Source: Thysanoteuthis rhombus
Lineage: Eukaryota > Mollusca > Cephalopoda > Oegopsida > Thysanoteuthidae
Reading direction: 5' to 3'
NCBI GenBank assembly: GCA_963457665.1
Contig: OY735215.1
Span: 45,687,902 to 45,751,901, forward strand
Length of the DNA: 64,000 nucleotides
Shown here one piece after another: positions 10,412 to 23,464 of the stretch. Numbering within the stretch: the stretch's first letter is position 1; every line of letters starts with the position of its first letter. The notes beneath the pieces were generated by a model, which had not been told where the DNA came from, searched no databases, and was given only the letters and a program-made list of their open reading frames with translations. The position numbers and the translations under genes are program-made.

Positions 10412-10742
10412 CAGTGATTTCAAAACTAAGAGAGTTCAAGGACCCCCTTCTATAAAGGAAATATTCTGAGGGAGCCCAATTTTCAGCATTTAGTTTTTAG
10501 ACTGTACTTTATGAACTGCAATAACAAAAAACTTTTGACTTTTGATAATCACATTTATTCTAAATAGACTACATTTATTTTAGTTCTTATATATGGTACT
10601 AGTCTGTGTACAATAATTATGATCTTTGATAGCCATGTGATGGATGATGTTTTTCTGTCACAAAGTTTGCAATGTCAGTTTTCAGAGGGAAAACTGCTGT
10701 GGATCCCCAAGGATTATTTGCCAGTTTTGTTTGGAACCAGTG
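10412..10742. mobile_element. hAT-type MITE B, 331 bp
   Basis: Left end CAGTGATTTCAAAAC; right end (minus strand) CACTGGTTCCAAACAAAAC. Flanking 8-mers TGATAGAG (10404-10411) and TAATAGAG (10743-10750) agree at 7 of 8. It lies 62 bp after MITE A. The AAGGACCCCCTTC word near the start is a typical subterminal hAT feature. Non-autonomous. Confidence 0.82.
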
Positions 10743-11341
10743 TAATAGAGTGATCCCTGTTTTCTGAAAGTCTGCATTTCACCACTTCTTCAGAGTTGGG
10801 GGAGAAAAGACAAAAACAAAAATAGTGTTCAGTGTCTGTTTTTGCCGCAGGTCTTTATAGTGGCAACATGTATTTACTCACTCTGTCTCCTATACCAAAG
10901 TCTCTTGAATCTTCTGAATCTCTGACAACTTAGCCTTATGCACTGTACTTTCCATGTACATAAAGGACTTGTCGCAAATTAGCTTCTTCTCAAGAACATC
11001 TGCAATGCAGAATAAAAGCCCTACTAAATGTTCTCCTGATCAGATCAATCTCGACATTTCAAAATCCAGAGTGAACAAGTGCTTCATCTGATGTTGGTCA
11101 TTCTGTGACATAAATAACCCCCTTCTTACTAACTGAAAGGCCTTGCTTAGGGTGGCTAAAAGTCAACAAGAAGAAGAAAATCATTTTTAGGGTCCGATAA
11201 TGCTAAAACTTTTTTTCCCATATAAATTATTGGTCATTGCTTCTATTTTGTTTCTCCTATCTTGGGTTACAAAAGGTTTCCTATAGGAACACTCAACTTT
11301 TGGATGTCTGGGCAAACCTGCACTATGTGTGTGTATGTATT
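10743..11341. other. Intergenic, unrecognised
   Basis: The minus strand has short frames with protein-like wording near 10900-11020, but stops interrupt them. It may be old transposase-derived sequence; I cannot support a family. Confidence 0.35.
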
Positions 11342-11451
11342 AATTGTGTGTGTGTGTGTGTGTATATATATATGTATGTATGTATACAAGAAATATATGT
11401 ATGTGTTTGTATATATATATTTAGTTATATGTACATATGTAGATATATGTG

Positions 11452-11493
<42 letters not shown>

Positions 11494-11509
11494 TGTAGAT
11501 ATGGGTGTG

Positions 11510-11544
<35 letters not shown>

Positions 11545-11600
11545 TTATATAAATGTTTAAGTACATGTCTATATATATGTATATAGATAGATAGATGCAC
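11342..11600. repeat. (TG)n/(TA)n compound microsatellite
   Basis: Alternating TG, TATG and TA runs. Open frames on both strands read CVCVCVY or IYIYIY and are repeat artefacts. Confidence 0.95.
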
Positions 11601-12171
11601 ACATATTTATGTATGCATACTTGAGTGTGTTTGAAAAATAAATGTTTTTTATCAGTATGCAATTAAATCATGGCATATATAAATTTATGTACCTACACTT
11701 TATTTATTTTGCTATTTTATTACTCCAGCACATCTGAAATATCTCTGTGTAAACATCCACTCATTCATTATTTGTTCACTCTGAAGGCAGATATTTATGT
11801 ACTTCAAAGAGTCTTTCAGACAATTGAACTCCTTGCTGTTTGTATTGTTAACACAACATTTTGGTTGATCAATTCTACAGCCTTCTCCAGGTGTACTATC
11901 ATCCAAATGTAATGGTAGAAAACAGTGAAATTTCTCTCCAATGGTTGCAATTCTTGTAATCGATTCGAGTAATATCTTTTTCTCTAGTTAGGCCTGGATT
12001 TCCTTACCTTGTCTCTGTTGAGTTGCAAAAGCCACACTGGGTTGGTCTCCACCATTGACTGACTTAAAAACCCAGTCAACACTCTTTGAATGTTAATGAG
12101 TTTTCTCAAAGCTATGAACAGCATATTCATGTACTTAGTTCATAAGATAAGATTGAATGCAATTATATATA
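11601..12171. other. Intergenic, nothing recognised
   Basis: Overlapping short frames at 11670-11912 (plus) and 11712-11906 (minus) show no motif. No repeat relation to the rest of the window noticed. Confidence 0.4.
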
Positions 12172-12683
12172 CTGGTTGAGAATCTCAAACTTGGCAAACG
12201 TGGGATGAAGTTTCAGAAACACATGAGTTTTGGGGTTTAGCATAGGCAAGGCCTAATTTCGATTATACAGAGTCAGGCCATTAATACCATCAAATTATGT
12301 GAATAGACCAGAATATAAGTATACTCTGATATTAACTAAATACTGATCATGTAGACTACATCTGTAAGAAATAAATTAGTCAATTGATAATTGATGCTCA
12401 GTTACCACATGTTTGGGGTTGATATGAGGTAATGGTTGGGTTGGGCTGAGTATCATTGGGTAAGGCAGGGTGTGGTGAGTCACTGGGACTACTGTCAGTT
12501 GCATTGTCTCATAGCTGATTATGATAAACTCTCACTCAGTGCAATGGCCCGGAATTTTGAAGGGTGTTTGGACATCTTATTGATAATATAAATATAAATG
12601 ATAATTGTTAAATATCTAGTTCTTAAATAGCTGGTTTTCAGTCATTATCGAGTTCCAGACATCCGAGTTTGAGACACTCAACC
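12172..12683. mobile_element. pogo-like MITE, 512 bp
   Basis: Flanked by TA on both sides (12170-12171, 12684-12685). Left end CTGGTTGAGAATCTCAAACT; right end in reverse GGTTGAGTGTCTCAAACTCG. The inner block (TAGCATAGGCAAGGCCT and ATTATGTGAATAGACC, 12238-12310) matches the interior of the element at 26534-27301. TA target and CAGTTGAG-type ends point to the Tc1/mariner superfamily, pogo/Tigger side. Confidence 0.75.
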
Positions 12684-13029
12684 TATATTTGTAATGAAAG
12701 AATTACTTGCATTTTGCAAATTAGTAAATCTCGAATTGTATTTCTAAACAAAATACTTACAGTTTAATTCAATCCTTGAGATTCATTGTATTTTACCTGC
12801 AAAAGATGCTTGAAAAAGGCTGAAGACAACAGCAGCCAGAACATGATAAAAACTATGAAGATAGTGAAAAAATCAATGTATAATAGTAACAAAAACACAC
12901 TTTGGAAATTTGAATGTAAAACATGATTAGGCAATGAAATTGCCTTTTGTTTTACTCTTGACATCATATAAGGACCTGTCCTTTTTAGCCCCATCATGGC
13001 ACTAAAGGTAAACATCATAAGACAACACA
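12684..13029. other. Intergenic, nothing recognised
   Basis: An 88-codon minus-strand frame (12764-13030) has no recognisable domain and its upstream end runs into the LINE fragment. Confidence 0.35.
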
Positions 13030-13315
13030 ATATATTAGAGAAAAATACACAAGTTCAAGATATCATAGAATCTCTAAAACTTTCAAGTAGCAATGGACTG
13101 GACATGTTGCAAGAATGTTAGACAACAGCTGAACATTACAACCCACAATGTGGATCCTGAGAGATCACATCCAAAACAGTGGCTGACAAAAAATAAGATG
13201 GTATGATGAACCTGACAAGTTCAGAAAATTTTGGTTCTAAAACATCCATGAGCTTGTGAACCTTGAGGAAGGTCTAGGTTTAACGACGGATGCTAAAAAG
13301 TTGATGATCATCTGT
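13030..13315 (+). pseudogene. RTE-like LINE 3' fragment
   Basis: Reads in broken frames as TTQYIREKYTSS, then QWTGHVARMLDN, then TMWILRDHIQNSG and IRWYDEPDKFRKFWF. This is the C-terminus of RTE-type ORFs, usually QYIREKTGVEDI, QWAGHVARM, W.PRDH and KIRW.DELDKFRKYW. It ends in a GATGATC tail. Strongly 5'-truncated and inactive. Same subfamily as 14545, 21020, 26688, 42290 and 54300. Confidence 0.85.
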
Positions 13316-14080
<765 letters not shown>

Positions 14081-14258
14081 GAATGGATATAATCAACAGA
14101 ATATTTATGAATACATTATATTATTTGAGACTCTATTTCCTGCTGCAGCCCCATTTTTCTTAAATTGTTTATTCTATTTTCTCTGTCTAGGCCAGGTGAC
14201 TCATTCTCTGTGTAACAACAGGAGGTCATTTCAAAAAGTTTCAAATAAATAATGGATT

Positions 14259-14313
<55 letters not shown>

Positions 14314-14544
14314 AATCATTTTTTTAAATTATATGTATGTAAAGGAAAATACCTCAAGTAATGAATAGTTCAGATCGTGTGTATACTTGTATGGATGTTA
14401 AGTAAAAAAAAAAAAAGATATATATATTATATATAAATAAGATTTTTAAAATCCTTTGAACACCCACGCTCATATATACTGTGAAAAATTCAGATCATGT
14501 TACAGATTTTCAATGAACTAATACTTATTTTGGAAAGAATACAA

Positions 14545-15085
14545 TCATAAGCAAGAAACATTTCTCCAAGAAATCTGCAAAAGAAGGAAAAATCAAGCAC
14601 AGAATCACTGTAGGTTGACAAGGTCTACTTTCAAGAGCAACAAAATCCCGTTAGCCCTAAAAACAACGGTATACAACCAATACATCCTCCCATTAGTAAC
14701 CTATGGAGCTGAAACATAGAACCTAACCTTCAAACTGCTAATCATGTAAGGTCTACAGGAGAGAATCATGCTCAACATCACATGCAGAGATCACAAGACA
14801 GCACACAGTATGTTAGAGAAAAGACAGGAGTCAGAGATATCATATACTCTATTAGAAAATTAAAATGGCACTTGGCTGGTCATAATGCAAGAATGTCAGA
14901 CAAGTGCTAGATATCATAACTCATGACATGGATCCCAGAGATGGTATGAGAAACTATGGCTAGCAAAAAATAAGATAGTTTGGCAAACTAGTCAAGTATA
15001 GAGATTATTGACTATGCAGTCCCCATAATAGAGAGGTCTGGCTAATTCTTGAGAAGGTCTATATCCAATTAAGGGCTTATAATGA
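14545..15085 (+). pseudogene. RTE-like LINE 3' fragment, longest tail copy
   Basis: Starts further upstream than the other tail copies: KSNKIPLALKTTVYNQYILP, then TYGAET, the block that precedes the terminal domain of RTE-type ORFs (VYNQCILPVMTYGAETW). The HK..H..LEKRQES and NGTWLVIMQECQ region follows in shifted frames (equivalent to LKWHLAGHNARMSD). Many stops. It ends near GGCTTATAATGATGATATTG, again a GAT-rich tail. Confidence 0.88.
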
Positions 15086-15545
15086 TGATATTGGTATAAA
15101 ATAGTTATTGGGAAATATATTACTTATGAGTAGTACTTTTTATGTAAAGAAACCATTGTTTATAAAAAAAGTAAATATCAGAAGTATTGTATTTGAAGAA
15201 GCATAAACTCTGTGCTGCTTATGTTCCTATTCTTTCCAGAATGATATTTAGCCTAGTTGAGAACTATTTAATAGCCTAAATGTTAATCAGCCTTTTCAAT
15301 CTTATTGATCAACAATGAACAAGATTTTAGCAGGGTGAAGGAAATACTTGGTTTGATGCATTAAACAATTTAATTCTATTAGAAGAACATTTTCCAGAAA
15401 TTTAGTATTCAGAAGCACAAAGCATGAGTAAGATGCATGCCTTGTTGTGCTGATTGCAATAAAATTCTTGTGTAAAGTTCTTGTTTTTCACTCTCAAAAC
15501 CAAGCCGTACACATGAAATTTCTATTTGTTCAAATACTTATAAGC

Positions 15546-15603
<58 letters not shown>

Positions 15604-16607
15604 GAATGAACCAGTGTTTGTAAAAAAAATATTTGAATAAGATGTATATATTATACATAGAATGAATGATCATATTTGAAGGAAAGAGATCAGATGTATA
15701 CGTGTGTATTTATTCCAAAATAAAGCAAGAAAAATAAGACTAAGAAAATTCTACAAATTGTTTAGAATTTAATAACTTTTGAGCAGTTCATGTGATACGA
15801 GTTAAAAATGGATTCCTGTGACTTGCATCTGAAATGCCTTGATGCATTCTTTTTTATTTTTCATTTCCTGAAGAGTTGTTTTTTTCTCTTTCCTTCTTCT
15901 GTATTTTCTTTGTTTCTCTCTCTCTCTCTCTCTCTCACACCTTTTGCCTTCAAGTCGCTGATTCCCTCTCCAAGCTAATTTTCTTTATACTTTCATTAAG
16001 ACATGATGTTTTCTTCTGTTTTGTTCTTTCTTTTTATTACTTCTTTCTTCATTTTTCTCCTTTCATTCCTTCATTTCTCTTTGTTATTTTCTATCCTTCC
16101 TCCTTTTATTCTCTTGCTGTTCATCTTCTTCCTTTTCTTTGTGTCTTAATTCATAAAGATTCCAATATTGTATTTTTGAATGAATATTAAGTGACAGTCC
16201 ATCTTTTTGGTCTATTTCTATTGCTTCTTTTGTAAAAGAGCAAACGTCCGCTCTGTTTACACAATAGTTCATTGTCTTCGATGTTCAAACCATTGGATCA
16301 AATATACTTTTTCCATTTTGAATAGGATATTAGTTTTTTTCATAAGGTATTTTCTAATGATAACAACTTCATTTTTGCTGAGTTATTTTTAGGAGAAATT
16401 CAAGGCTAAATTTATACATCACAATAAAGACCGAGATGAAAAATAATTGTGGATATAAAAAATGCGTACACATCGAGATATCACTTTGCTATCTAGCATT
16501 ATTTGTAACAGAAATCTCTTCAAGAATATATGTGTGTTCATTTAGGCTTTTTTATGCGCCTCTCTGATTTTACCTTACTTTCTACTGCTTGTGAGTGCAT
16601 ATATCTA
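15086..16607. other. Intergenic with a (TA)n run
   Basis: A (TA)n microsatellite lies at 15551-15598 and a (CT)n run at 15917-15936. Frames at 15876-16392 are low-complexity, rich in F, S and L. No gene supported. Confidence 0.45.
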
Positions 16608-16787
16608 CAGTGAGTGTAAAAAGTATCCGATACTTTTCAAAAAGTTAGTTTTAACATACTTATACGCCTTTTTTTTAAAAATTTTTGCAATTTTTAATCT
16701 TTGGTCCGAATCCTGACAATTTTGAAGCATTATAAAGATATTGAAATAGATATTTGAAAATGTATTGGATACTTTTTGCACTTTCTG
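16608..16787. mobile_element. mariner-type MITE, 180 bp
   Basis: Left end CAGTGAGTGTAAAAAGTATC and right end in reverse CAGAAAGTGCAAAAAGTATC pair over about 33 bp with few mismatches. TA flanks both ends (16606-16607, 16788-16789), the mariner target. The interior has no frame, so it depends on a transposase supplied elsewhere. Confidence 0.9.
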
Positions 16788-17084
16788 TATATAGTAAACA
16801 TTTCATTTGGCCAAATTATTTGAGTATTTTCTCTCAATACCAAGGGAAATGAGCAAGCATTTCTAGTTGGGGTCAGTCAAAAAATGGTGAAAAGCTAATT
16901 AATTATATGTATATATTAATCACATATCCAGATTATATGTTTTGATTCAATTCAAATGTAAAAATAATGATCCCTTTTGAACATAACACTATGACCCTCT
17001 GTGGTCAAACCCTACAGTTGAATATATTACTGTACCACTGCAAATATTATCAAAGCCATTATCGTGTTCATTCATGTTTAAAGA

Positions 17085-17350
17085 TGAGTATGAATTGTTG
17101 GAGTCTCAACTTGCACTTGACTCAGATTAAAGTGAGGAAGAGTTTTTCACTGTCATCTTCACTGTCTCATCTCTGTTTGCTTAGGTTCAGGTCAGCTTGG
17201 AGATATATGGAGATGCTTAGGATGACCAGAGCACTCTGCATTTCAGGCAGTACTCTTCAGGCTCCTTAACACATTGATGAACCTCCCCACCAGATTGATC
17301 CCTCTCTTAGACTGGTTGCCAATCATGGCTACAGAGTTCAGTTTGTTGGG
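17085..17350 (-). mobile_element. Long SINE, copy 2, truncated
   Basis: Shares GGATGACCAGAGCACTCTG, then CTCTCTTAGACTGGTTGCC, then CATGGCTACAGAG with the copy at 3464-4055. The tRNA-like head is missing because the match stops near 17350. The 100-codon frame at 16967-17269 crosses it and is not a gene. Confidence 0.6.
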
Positions 17351-18989
17351 AAATATTGAAATAGTTTTTGTATGACATGGGCAATGTTTAGAGCCTTCAA
17401 TTCTTGCATGTTTGGGTTGAAGGGTTGAAATGCAAGAGAGCCTTTATATTCCATTGCTGTAGTCTGTTCCATCTACAGCATAGATTTCTGCACTTTTTTT
17501 CTCCGTTCTCAACAAACTTGGAATTTTCCTCTGTAAAACTTACCAAGCTTTGTTTTGGTCTCACCTGATAACCTATGTCCCCCGTAGATATTAAGAATAC
17601 TGAGTTCTATCACTTTGGTCATCGTAATTTCAGAACTCTTTGAAAAACAAAGAAATCAAATTGATCAATTACCATATCTGATCCAACCACTTTCAGATCG
17701 ATAAAGAGCCTTTTGTGGATCTTTTGATCCAGTTGTTTACTTTATTGTAAGAAACCATATCATGATGCATATTTGAGATTCTTGCCTTGAAGATATTGTA
17801 TATCTAAAACTGTTGAACATCGTTAACTAATGACAGTTTTTTTTATCTGCTGAAACACTTCAGTAGAGGATTTTTTTCTTTGGGGGTTATGATTCTTACA
17901 AATATACCCGGGAATTCTGGGTACTTCTAAGCTGATGACATACATGCATCTAACTACAGTCGAATAAATCTGTGTCTGCTTGTGCCTCTGTGTACACACA
18001 CCGCGATTACTCGATAGCTGGCAATCGTATGAATTTGACATTTTTAGGATGTATTAGTCAACATACAAAGCAGTGAATTAGAAATTTTCTGCATTAGAGA
18101 AAATTGATAAAAAAATAAATAAAAAATTAGAGATTAATAGATCTTTCTTTAAAGTTTCATTAAATTATCTCCCTTGACTTCTGCTCTTTAGAATTATCTA
18201 GATCTAGTCACAAAATTTCAAAATTGGCAACCCTGAAGAGAAGTATCTGAAATACTTTGAAGGTGTAGCTTTGTATGATGGACGGGGAATTATTCTACAT
18301 GACAATTATTGCCGGTTGCTCCATGCACCATGAAGTTCAACCCCTTCCATACATTAACCTTTGGAAAGGACACAGCTCCTGTCTGGGAAATGTTTTCTCT
18401 TTCTGTGTTACAACTATCAACGATTACATACCAAAAGAAATTCTATATTTCTCCTTTGAATAAACATGCCTGAGAGTCCCATTAGTACACACTGAACATT
18501 TCATGGGGATATATTGTGTCGTTCCTGTGCTATACTGACATAGACATTTGGTGAATTATATTGAGATAATCTGTGTTCAAGTCATGCTCAAGTTTTATAA
18601 GTTTTAGGCTTGTAAAGTTTTCCTGTTAGAAGTGAGCTTAACCTGACTGGAAGACAGAATGATTATAGGGGAAGACTTCAGAGAAAACTCAGCATAAGGT
18701 TACATTTTGACAAAACTTAGATACAAATGGAGTTTGACAAGATAGATACGAAAGCTTGACAATAGGTAAGTAATCTTTTTAGCAACAGATGAAGAGGAAA
18801 TGGGCAATGAGTTCAGTTTATTGACTACTGAGATGTTTTTGTCTAATTCATTCCTTTTTACAGTTGGTGTAACCTGATCCAATGGGGATCTTTCTTTTTT
18901 TGTATTTAGCTATTTGTGAGACAAATTCTATGTTTTTGAAAATTGGGGTCCATGCTTAAACTGCATTATAAGTGATTCTACATTATATT
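17351..18989. other. Intergenic, no recognised gene
   Basis: Short frames at 17823-18041 (minus), 18275-18463 (plus) and 18700-18882 (minus) show no motif. TTATCTCCCTTGAC near 18167 is a short word that recurs at 21553 (reverse) and 49388. Confidence 0.4.
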
Positions 18990-19722
18990 GGGTACCCAGT
19001 GTAAGTGGAATAAACTTGGGAGATTTTCCGATCAAATTTCTATTGTTCTATGATATTTACTAAGTTGAGTACAACATGAGACAAAAAAGATTAAGAAGAT
19101 TGTATGGCACCAAACTTTCAAATTGGGGAGGACCTGCTTGTCTTAGAAATCAGCATTCAAGATAAACCCCTTAACTGTAGAAAGTATCATCCATTTCAAA
19201 TTATTCATTACAAGATAAAAGCTCTTGTCATTTTCAAATGATTCATCGCAAAATAAAAGCCTTGAGTCTCAGAGAATTGAGTTGCCATCAATCACAATAA
19301 AACAGAAATTTAATTGAGTTAGCCGTAGAACTGAAAAGATGGAAATTCTCATCTTTTGCAGTTGATGGGTTAATCATGAGGTATGGTCTGGAAACTTTCC
19401 CAGATCATTAAATTTTCATTCAATGATGATATTTACTGTGCTTGGTAAAACACTAGCACAAATAATGTGTTGGGAGGATTGTGTTACACCAATCGGGGAG
19501 GACTTTCATGCCTTGGAAATCAGCATTTAAAATGAATCATGAGATATAATCTAAGAAAAAAATCATCATATTTCTATTAATCAATATAAAAAAAAATCAT
19601 ATTTCTAATAATCTATATTTGAAGGATATGGTTCTGAAACACGATAAGCACTATAGAAGAAAATGTGTTCAATTAAATTGAAAAAACTCAAGTTCTGGAT
19701 TTGAATTTTTTAATCTTATTAC

Positions 19723-19758
<36 letters not shown>

Positions 19759-20080
19759 CCAGTCTACAAAGTTTTAATAAGATGAAAAATTCAAATCAAG
19801 AATTTTAATTTTGATTCAATTAAACACATTTATCTTTCAAATGATGCTCATCATGTTTTGGAACCACACTCTTCATTTACTTGTCTTAATGAAGCACAAA
19901 GCCTAAAAAAGTGTTGCAAGACTGTGCTGCACTGATCATCCAATTTGCAGAGAATCAGCTTGCCTTGAAAATCAGCATTCAAAGTGAATCGTGAGATATG
20001 GTCTAAAATTTATACAAGGTAATCAATTTCCTATTAGTCTATGATACTTATTAAACTTACCAAGCGAAAGGTCAAACATA
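18990..20080 (+). repeat. Three diverged tandem units of about 450 bp
   Basis: Each unit runs ATGGTCTRGAAA, then TCTATGATATTTACTAA, then a CTTGGTAAAACAC-like part, then TTGGGGAGGAC, then CTTGGAAATCAGCATTCAA and GAATCATGAGATAT. The repeated landmark CAGCATT(C/T)AA occurs at about 19151, 19522 and 19973. The units are well diverged, so the duplication is old. The first carries an inserted MITE (19164-19374). Confidence 0.7.
19164..19374. mobile_element. MITE with AACCCMTYAACTG ends, copy 1
   Basis: Left end AACCCCTTAACTGTAGAAAG; right end in reverse TTAACCCATCAACTGCAAAA. It interrupts the GCATTCAAGAT...TCATGAG junction that is continuous in the two neighbouring tandem units. The interior (ACAAGATAAAAGC; CGCAAAATAAAAGCC; TTGCCATCAATC) is shared with 55655-55838. 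The superfamily is uncertain. Confidence 0.72.
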
Positions 20081-21019
20081 AGTTTGTTATTGTCTATTTC
20101 TAAATGAGGAAGACAGTTTAAATTTGAACTGGAAGTGTTTCTTTTTTTCTAATGCAAACAGTCTTTATTGTTTTGAAGTGGCTCCAGGGCGATCAACCTC
20201 GATCATCTATGACTATTTCCTGTTGACGTCTGCGTCATATACAATTCTTAAATGTTTACTTAAATTAGAAGAATTTGGTTTTGTTTTTTAGATGTTATAA
20301 AATGTATTGAAAAAATATCCTCGAGTTGCTTTACTAATCTCATTTGTAGATGATCCGTGGAACAATGTCCTTACCACTTGGCTGACAAATTGAAAGCTAT
20401 TAATATGGCTGTTATTAGTCCACTGTTGAATTGGGTTGTCACTCATCGACTATCATATTCTTTATATCATTGAGCATTATTCTAAAAGCGAAAGATTTAC
20501 CCAGGTAGTTGCACTATTTCTTGCAAATTTAATTTAAAAAGACCTATAACTCATTATCACTGGAAGTTACTGAACCCTCAATAGCAATAGTATATACCAA
20601 AGAAGTTGGACTCATTTTTTAGTTCAATTTCAAATTGGATACAATTCTGCTCAAGCTGCTAATAACTAATGTTCTAACCACACTTCATTTTATGTTCTGA
20701 TCAATATGGTCTAAAAAAAACATTGGATTGGAGTCAGAAAATTTAATCTATATCATAATAGAATGTAACTTCAGTATACATGCTTTTTTTGTATGTGTCA
20801 TTCTGTAACACAGCAAAAACAGCATATTGCAGCAGTGTATTCATTAGTGCTATACTGTTTGAATGCTGTAAGTTGGAGAATGAAGCAATTTCTGTCCAAT
20901 TTTCAACTTGATTATTAAAGTGTGGGGTCTGCATTCATGCTAACCCTAGTAATTAGCCATTCTGAATGGGGCCATATGGGCCCTGGCATATTTAAAGGGA
21001 GCCATTATTTCTAAAACAA
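20081..21019. other. Intergenic, nothing recognised
   Basis: AT-rich. A 63-codon minus-strand frame (20743-20934) has no motif. Confidence 0.45.
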
Positions 21020-21465
21020 AGACTACACATTCAATGCATCCTCCCAATAGTTAACTTTAGAACTGAAACATGGAACCTGACCAAGGGACTGACTTTCCAA
21101 CTGAAAAGCATGCAACCTCCGCATGAAAAAATCATGCTCCACCTCACAAGCACAGATCAGGAGACAGCACAATATATCAGGGAAAAAAACAGGAGTCGAA
21201 GACATAGAATCCATTAGAAAACTCAAATGGCAATGGGCTGGTCATATTGCAAGAAAGGTAGATAACCGATGGACGTCACAACATGGATCCCCAGAGATCA
21301 AATGCGTAAGTGAGGCCATCAGAATATAAGATGGAAAGACTAACTAGACTAGAAAGTATTGGCTCGGTGACACCCATGATAGAGAGGTTTGGCATCCTGG
21401 GGATGATCTATGTCCAATGACGGACAATAGAAGACTGATGATGATGATCAACTGATATGATGATA
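21020..21465 (+). pseudogene. RTE-like LINE 3' fragment, best-preserved tail frame
   Basis: A continuous stretch reads QHNISGKKTGVEDIESIRKL, then KWQWAGHIARKVDNRWTS, the typical terminal domain of RTE-type ORFs (IREKTGVEDIIESIRKLKWQWAGHIAR). Upstream wording (CILPIVNF.TET) is shifted. The end carries repeated GATGATGATGATC (21433-21450), the short 3' tail expected of RTE elements. 5'-truncated, no reverse transcriptase, inactive. Confidence 0.92.
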
Positions 21466-22242
21466 AATGAATTTTATCTCTCTGTGTTCATGTTGTATCT
21501 ATGTCCCAAAAATGTTGAGAATTACTGATCTATTTTATGATGACCCAATTTCTCAAGGGAGATAACTCCAGGTACTGTAATTATTTTTGTATTACGTGCA
21601 CCCCAAATTAAGGGCTATGAAATCTTGGAATAAAAGGCTAGTGCATAAAACACACTCACTTTTTAGAATTTGTAGCAAATAATTTTTAACATTCGTTCAA
21701 CTTTTTCACCTGGTTCATTTCCGCACAAAGAAAGAATTTACATAATTTACATTTTGTTTTGAAACATGGATGTTGTATAAGATTTTGGAAAATTCTTTCA
21801 ATTTTTCTTTATCTTGACTTTGCTTTGAAGAAAAAGGTCCAAATTTTTCTTTAAAGAAACAAATACAAATTTTCATTAATCATTAAGTAGACTGGGAGTT
21901 GTAATTGATGATTGACAGTTATTTGATAAGTTTGCAAATACAACTTTTATGTTAAAGCATTTTTTTCATCAATCAATGATTAATCGACTGGATTTAGGAA
22001 AAACTTGAAACTTATTGAAAATTATACTTGTTTACAGCAGGTGTCTAGTGTTTCAATTAAGAAGTAAAACTTCCTAGCCTCACGTTATGTTCAGATGTAA
22101 GATATTGTTTTTAGATATTCAAAAAAACTTTATATTTGAATATATCTACATTTGAAACAGAATTTTGAATGGTGTTTGACCATTATTATAAATATGAAAA
22201 AAATTGATTTTGAATATCATAAATGATGATGAATAATTAGTT
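21466..22242. other. Intergenic, AT-rich, nothing recognised
   Basis: No frame or repeat relation noticed. Confidence 0.45.
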
Positions 22243-22296
22243 GATTCTTTGAAAACCAGCGTTTCAGATATTTGAGTTTGAGATACTCAACTGTGC
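22243..22296. mobile_element. Solo right end of the pogo-like MITE family
   Basis: GAGTTTGAGATACTCAACTG at 22273-22292 matches the right ends at about 12664 and 27281. I see no partner end to the left within 700 bp. A minus-strand frame through it (22264-22446) is not supported as a gene. Confidence 0.55.
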
Positions 22297-22540
22297 TACG
22301 CCGACAACATAAATGATGATGTCAGGGCGTCTATCTTTGACGCAGTCAGCAATGAATCTGACTAAAATGTGATTAATATCAACGTGAATAAAACATTTTA
22401 AACAACTCCAGTGTTTGGTTAGTGTTTTAATCTCTTTGTTGCACATTAATTAGCTTTGACAAAAGATATAACTTACTTTCATTCATGCTGTCTTGATCAT
22501 GGCCATGTATTTGTTTGGGAGAAAAATATGTTACGTTTTA

Positions 22541-22608
22541 TTGTGTATAATACGCACTCTTAAGTTCAAGGTTTTAAAATCTGGAAAAAAAGTGCATATT
22601 ATACACAA
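22541..22608. repeat. 18-bp inverted repeat with 32-nt loop
   Basis: TTGTGTATAATACGCACT (22541-22558) pairs with AGTGCATATTATACACAA (22591-22608) with one mismatch. The TATAATACGCAC wording resembles ends of Tc1/mariner-type elements, so it may be two MITE ends brought together by internal deletion. Confidence 0.85.
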
Positions 22609-22729
22609 ATGATACAGTATATTAAGTTTTGATTAAAGAGTAATTTATCTTTTTATTAACTGTTAAATCATTGGTGTAAGTAGTATGAATTGGACATGAT
22701 TTGACATTGAGGTTAATGGCTGCCAAAGG

Positions 22730-23300
22730 CTAAAAATCCCACTATGATGTGCCATTTTGAGATAGAGAGTGGCTGATTTGCCTTATCATGGATTTATAGT
22801 TAGAAGAGTATTTTGAAGACCTTTACAACTGTAGAGAGTTTGACCCTCACTGGATGCCTAGACTTGCTATGGAGCTATGGCAAGTTACTGTTACAGACCA
22901 TTATTATTATTATACTGAATTGGGTTGTGACTGGGTGCTCCACATTTGTGATCGTGTACCAGACAAAACTAAACTGATCAAATTCCTAGGTTGCCACGTG
23001 GTGGAACATTTAGCTAGTTCATTTTGAAGATCATTAGCTTAATCTTCATCAGGTGCCTCACCATGGTGTCTTTTTTTAGACTAAATGAAGCCAAGTAGAT
23101 ATGTATGTAGAGTGCTTTGCAGTGATGTAATAGTTAGAAACTCTAATTAACCATTACTAATGTATAGGGAGTTTGAACCTCACTCGGTGGCCACAGTCGT
23201 GGATATCTTCGCCCGCTTGGTGGGTGTAATAGTTGTTTATTTCCCTCTGATGCTGTCAGTCATGTGCAAACCCAAATGAAAAGCAAGATTTTGAATGCCT
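22730..23300 (+). mobile_element. Two diverged tRNA-type SINE copies
   Basis: Copy one shows AGTTAGAAGAGT..., then GAGAGTTTGACCCTCACTGG (B-box-like, 22836-22855). Copy two shows ATAGTTAGAAACT, then GGGAGTTTGAACCTCACTCG (23168-23187). The shared order in both suggests one family with a pol III head. Bodies are short and poorly conserved. Confidence 0.5.
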
Positions 23301-23464
23301 GTTTTTAAGGCAGACAGGCTTACCTCACTTAGAAATTTGTTGCTACACAATCTTTATATTTATATAGCCCACATTTGACCAAATGCTGAACTAATCTAAG
23401 CTTACTAAAGGTCAATCTTGGATAGTTTCAGATTTCTCATCAGTGCCAAAGGTTATCTCAAAGA

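Noticed and set aside
22264-22446. Minus-strand frame with DRRPDIIIYVV, like a retroelement RRPDIV block
   Set aside because: The match is very short, no other retroelement wording surrounds it, and the end of the frame is a MITE terminus.
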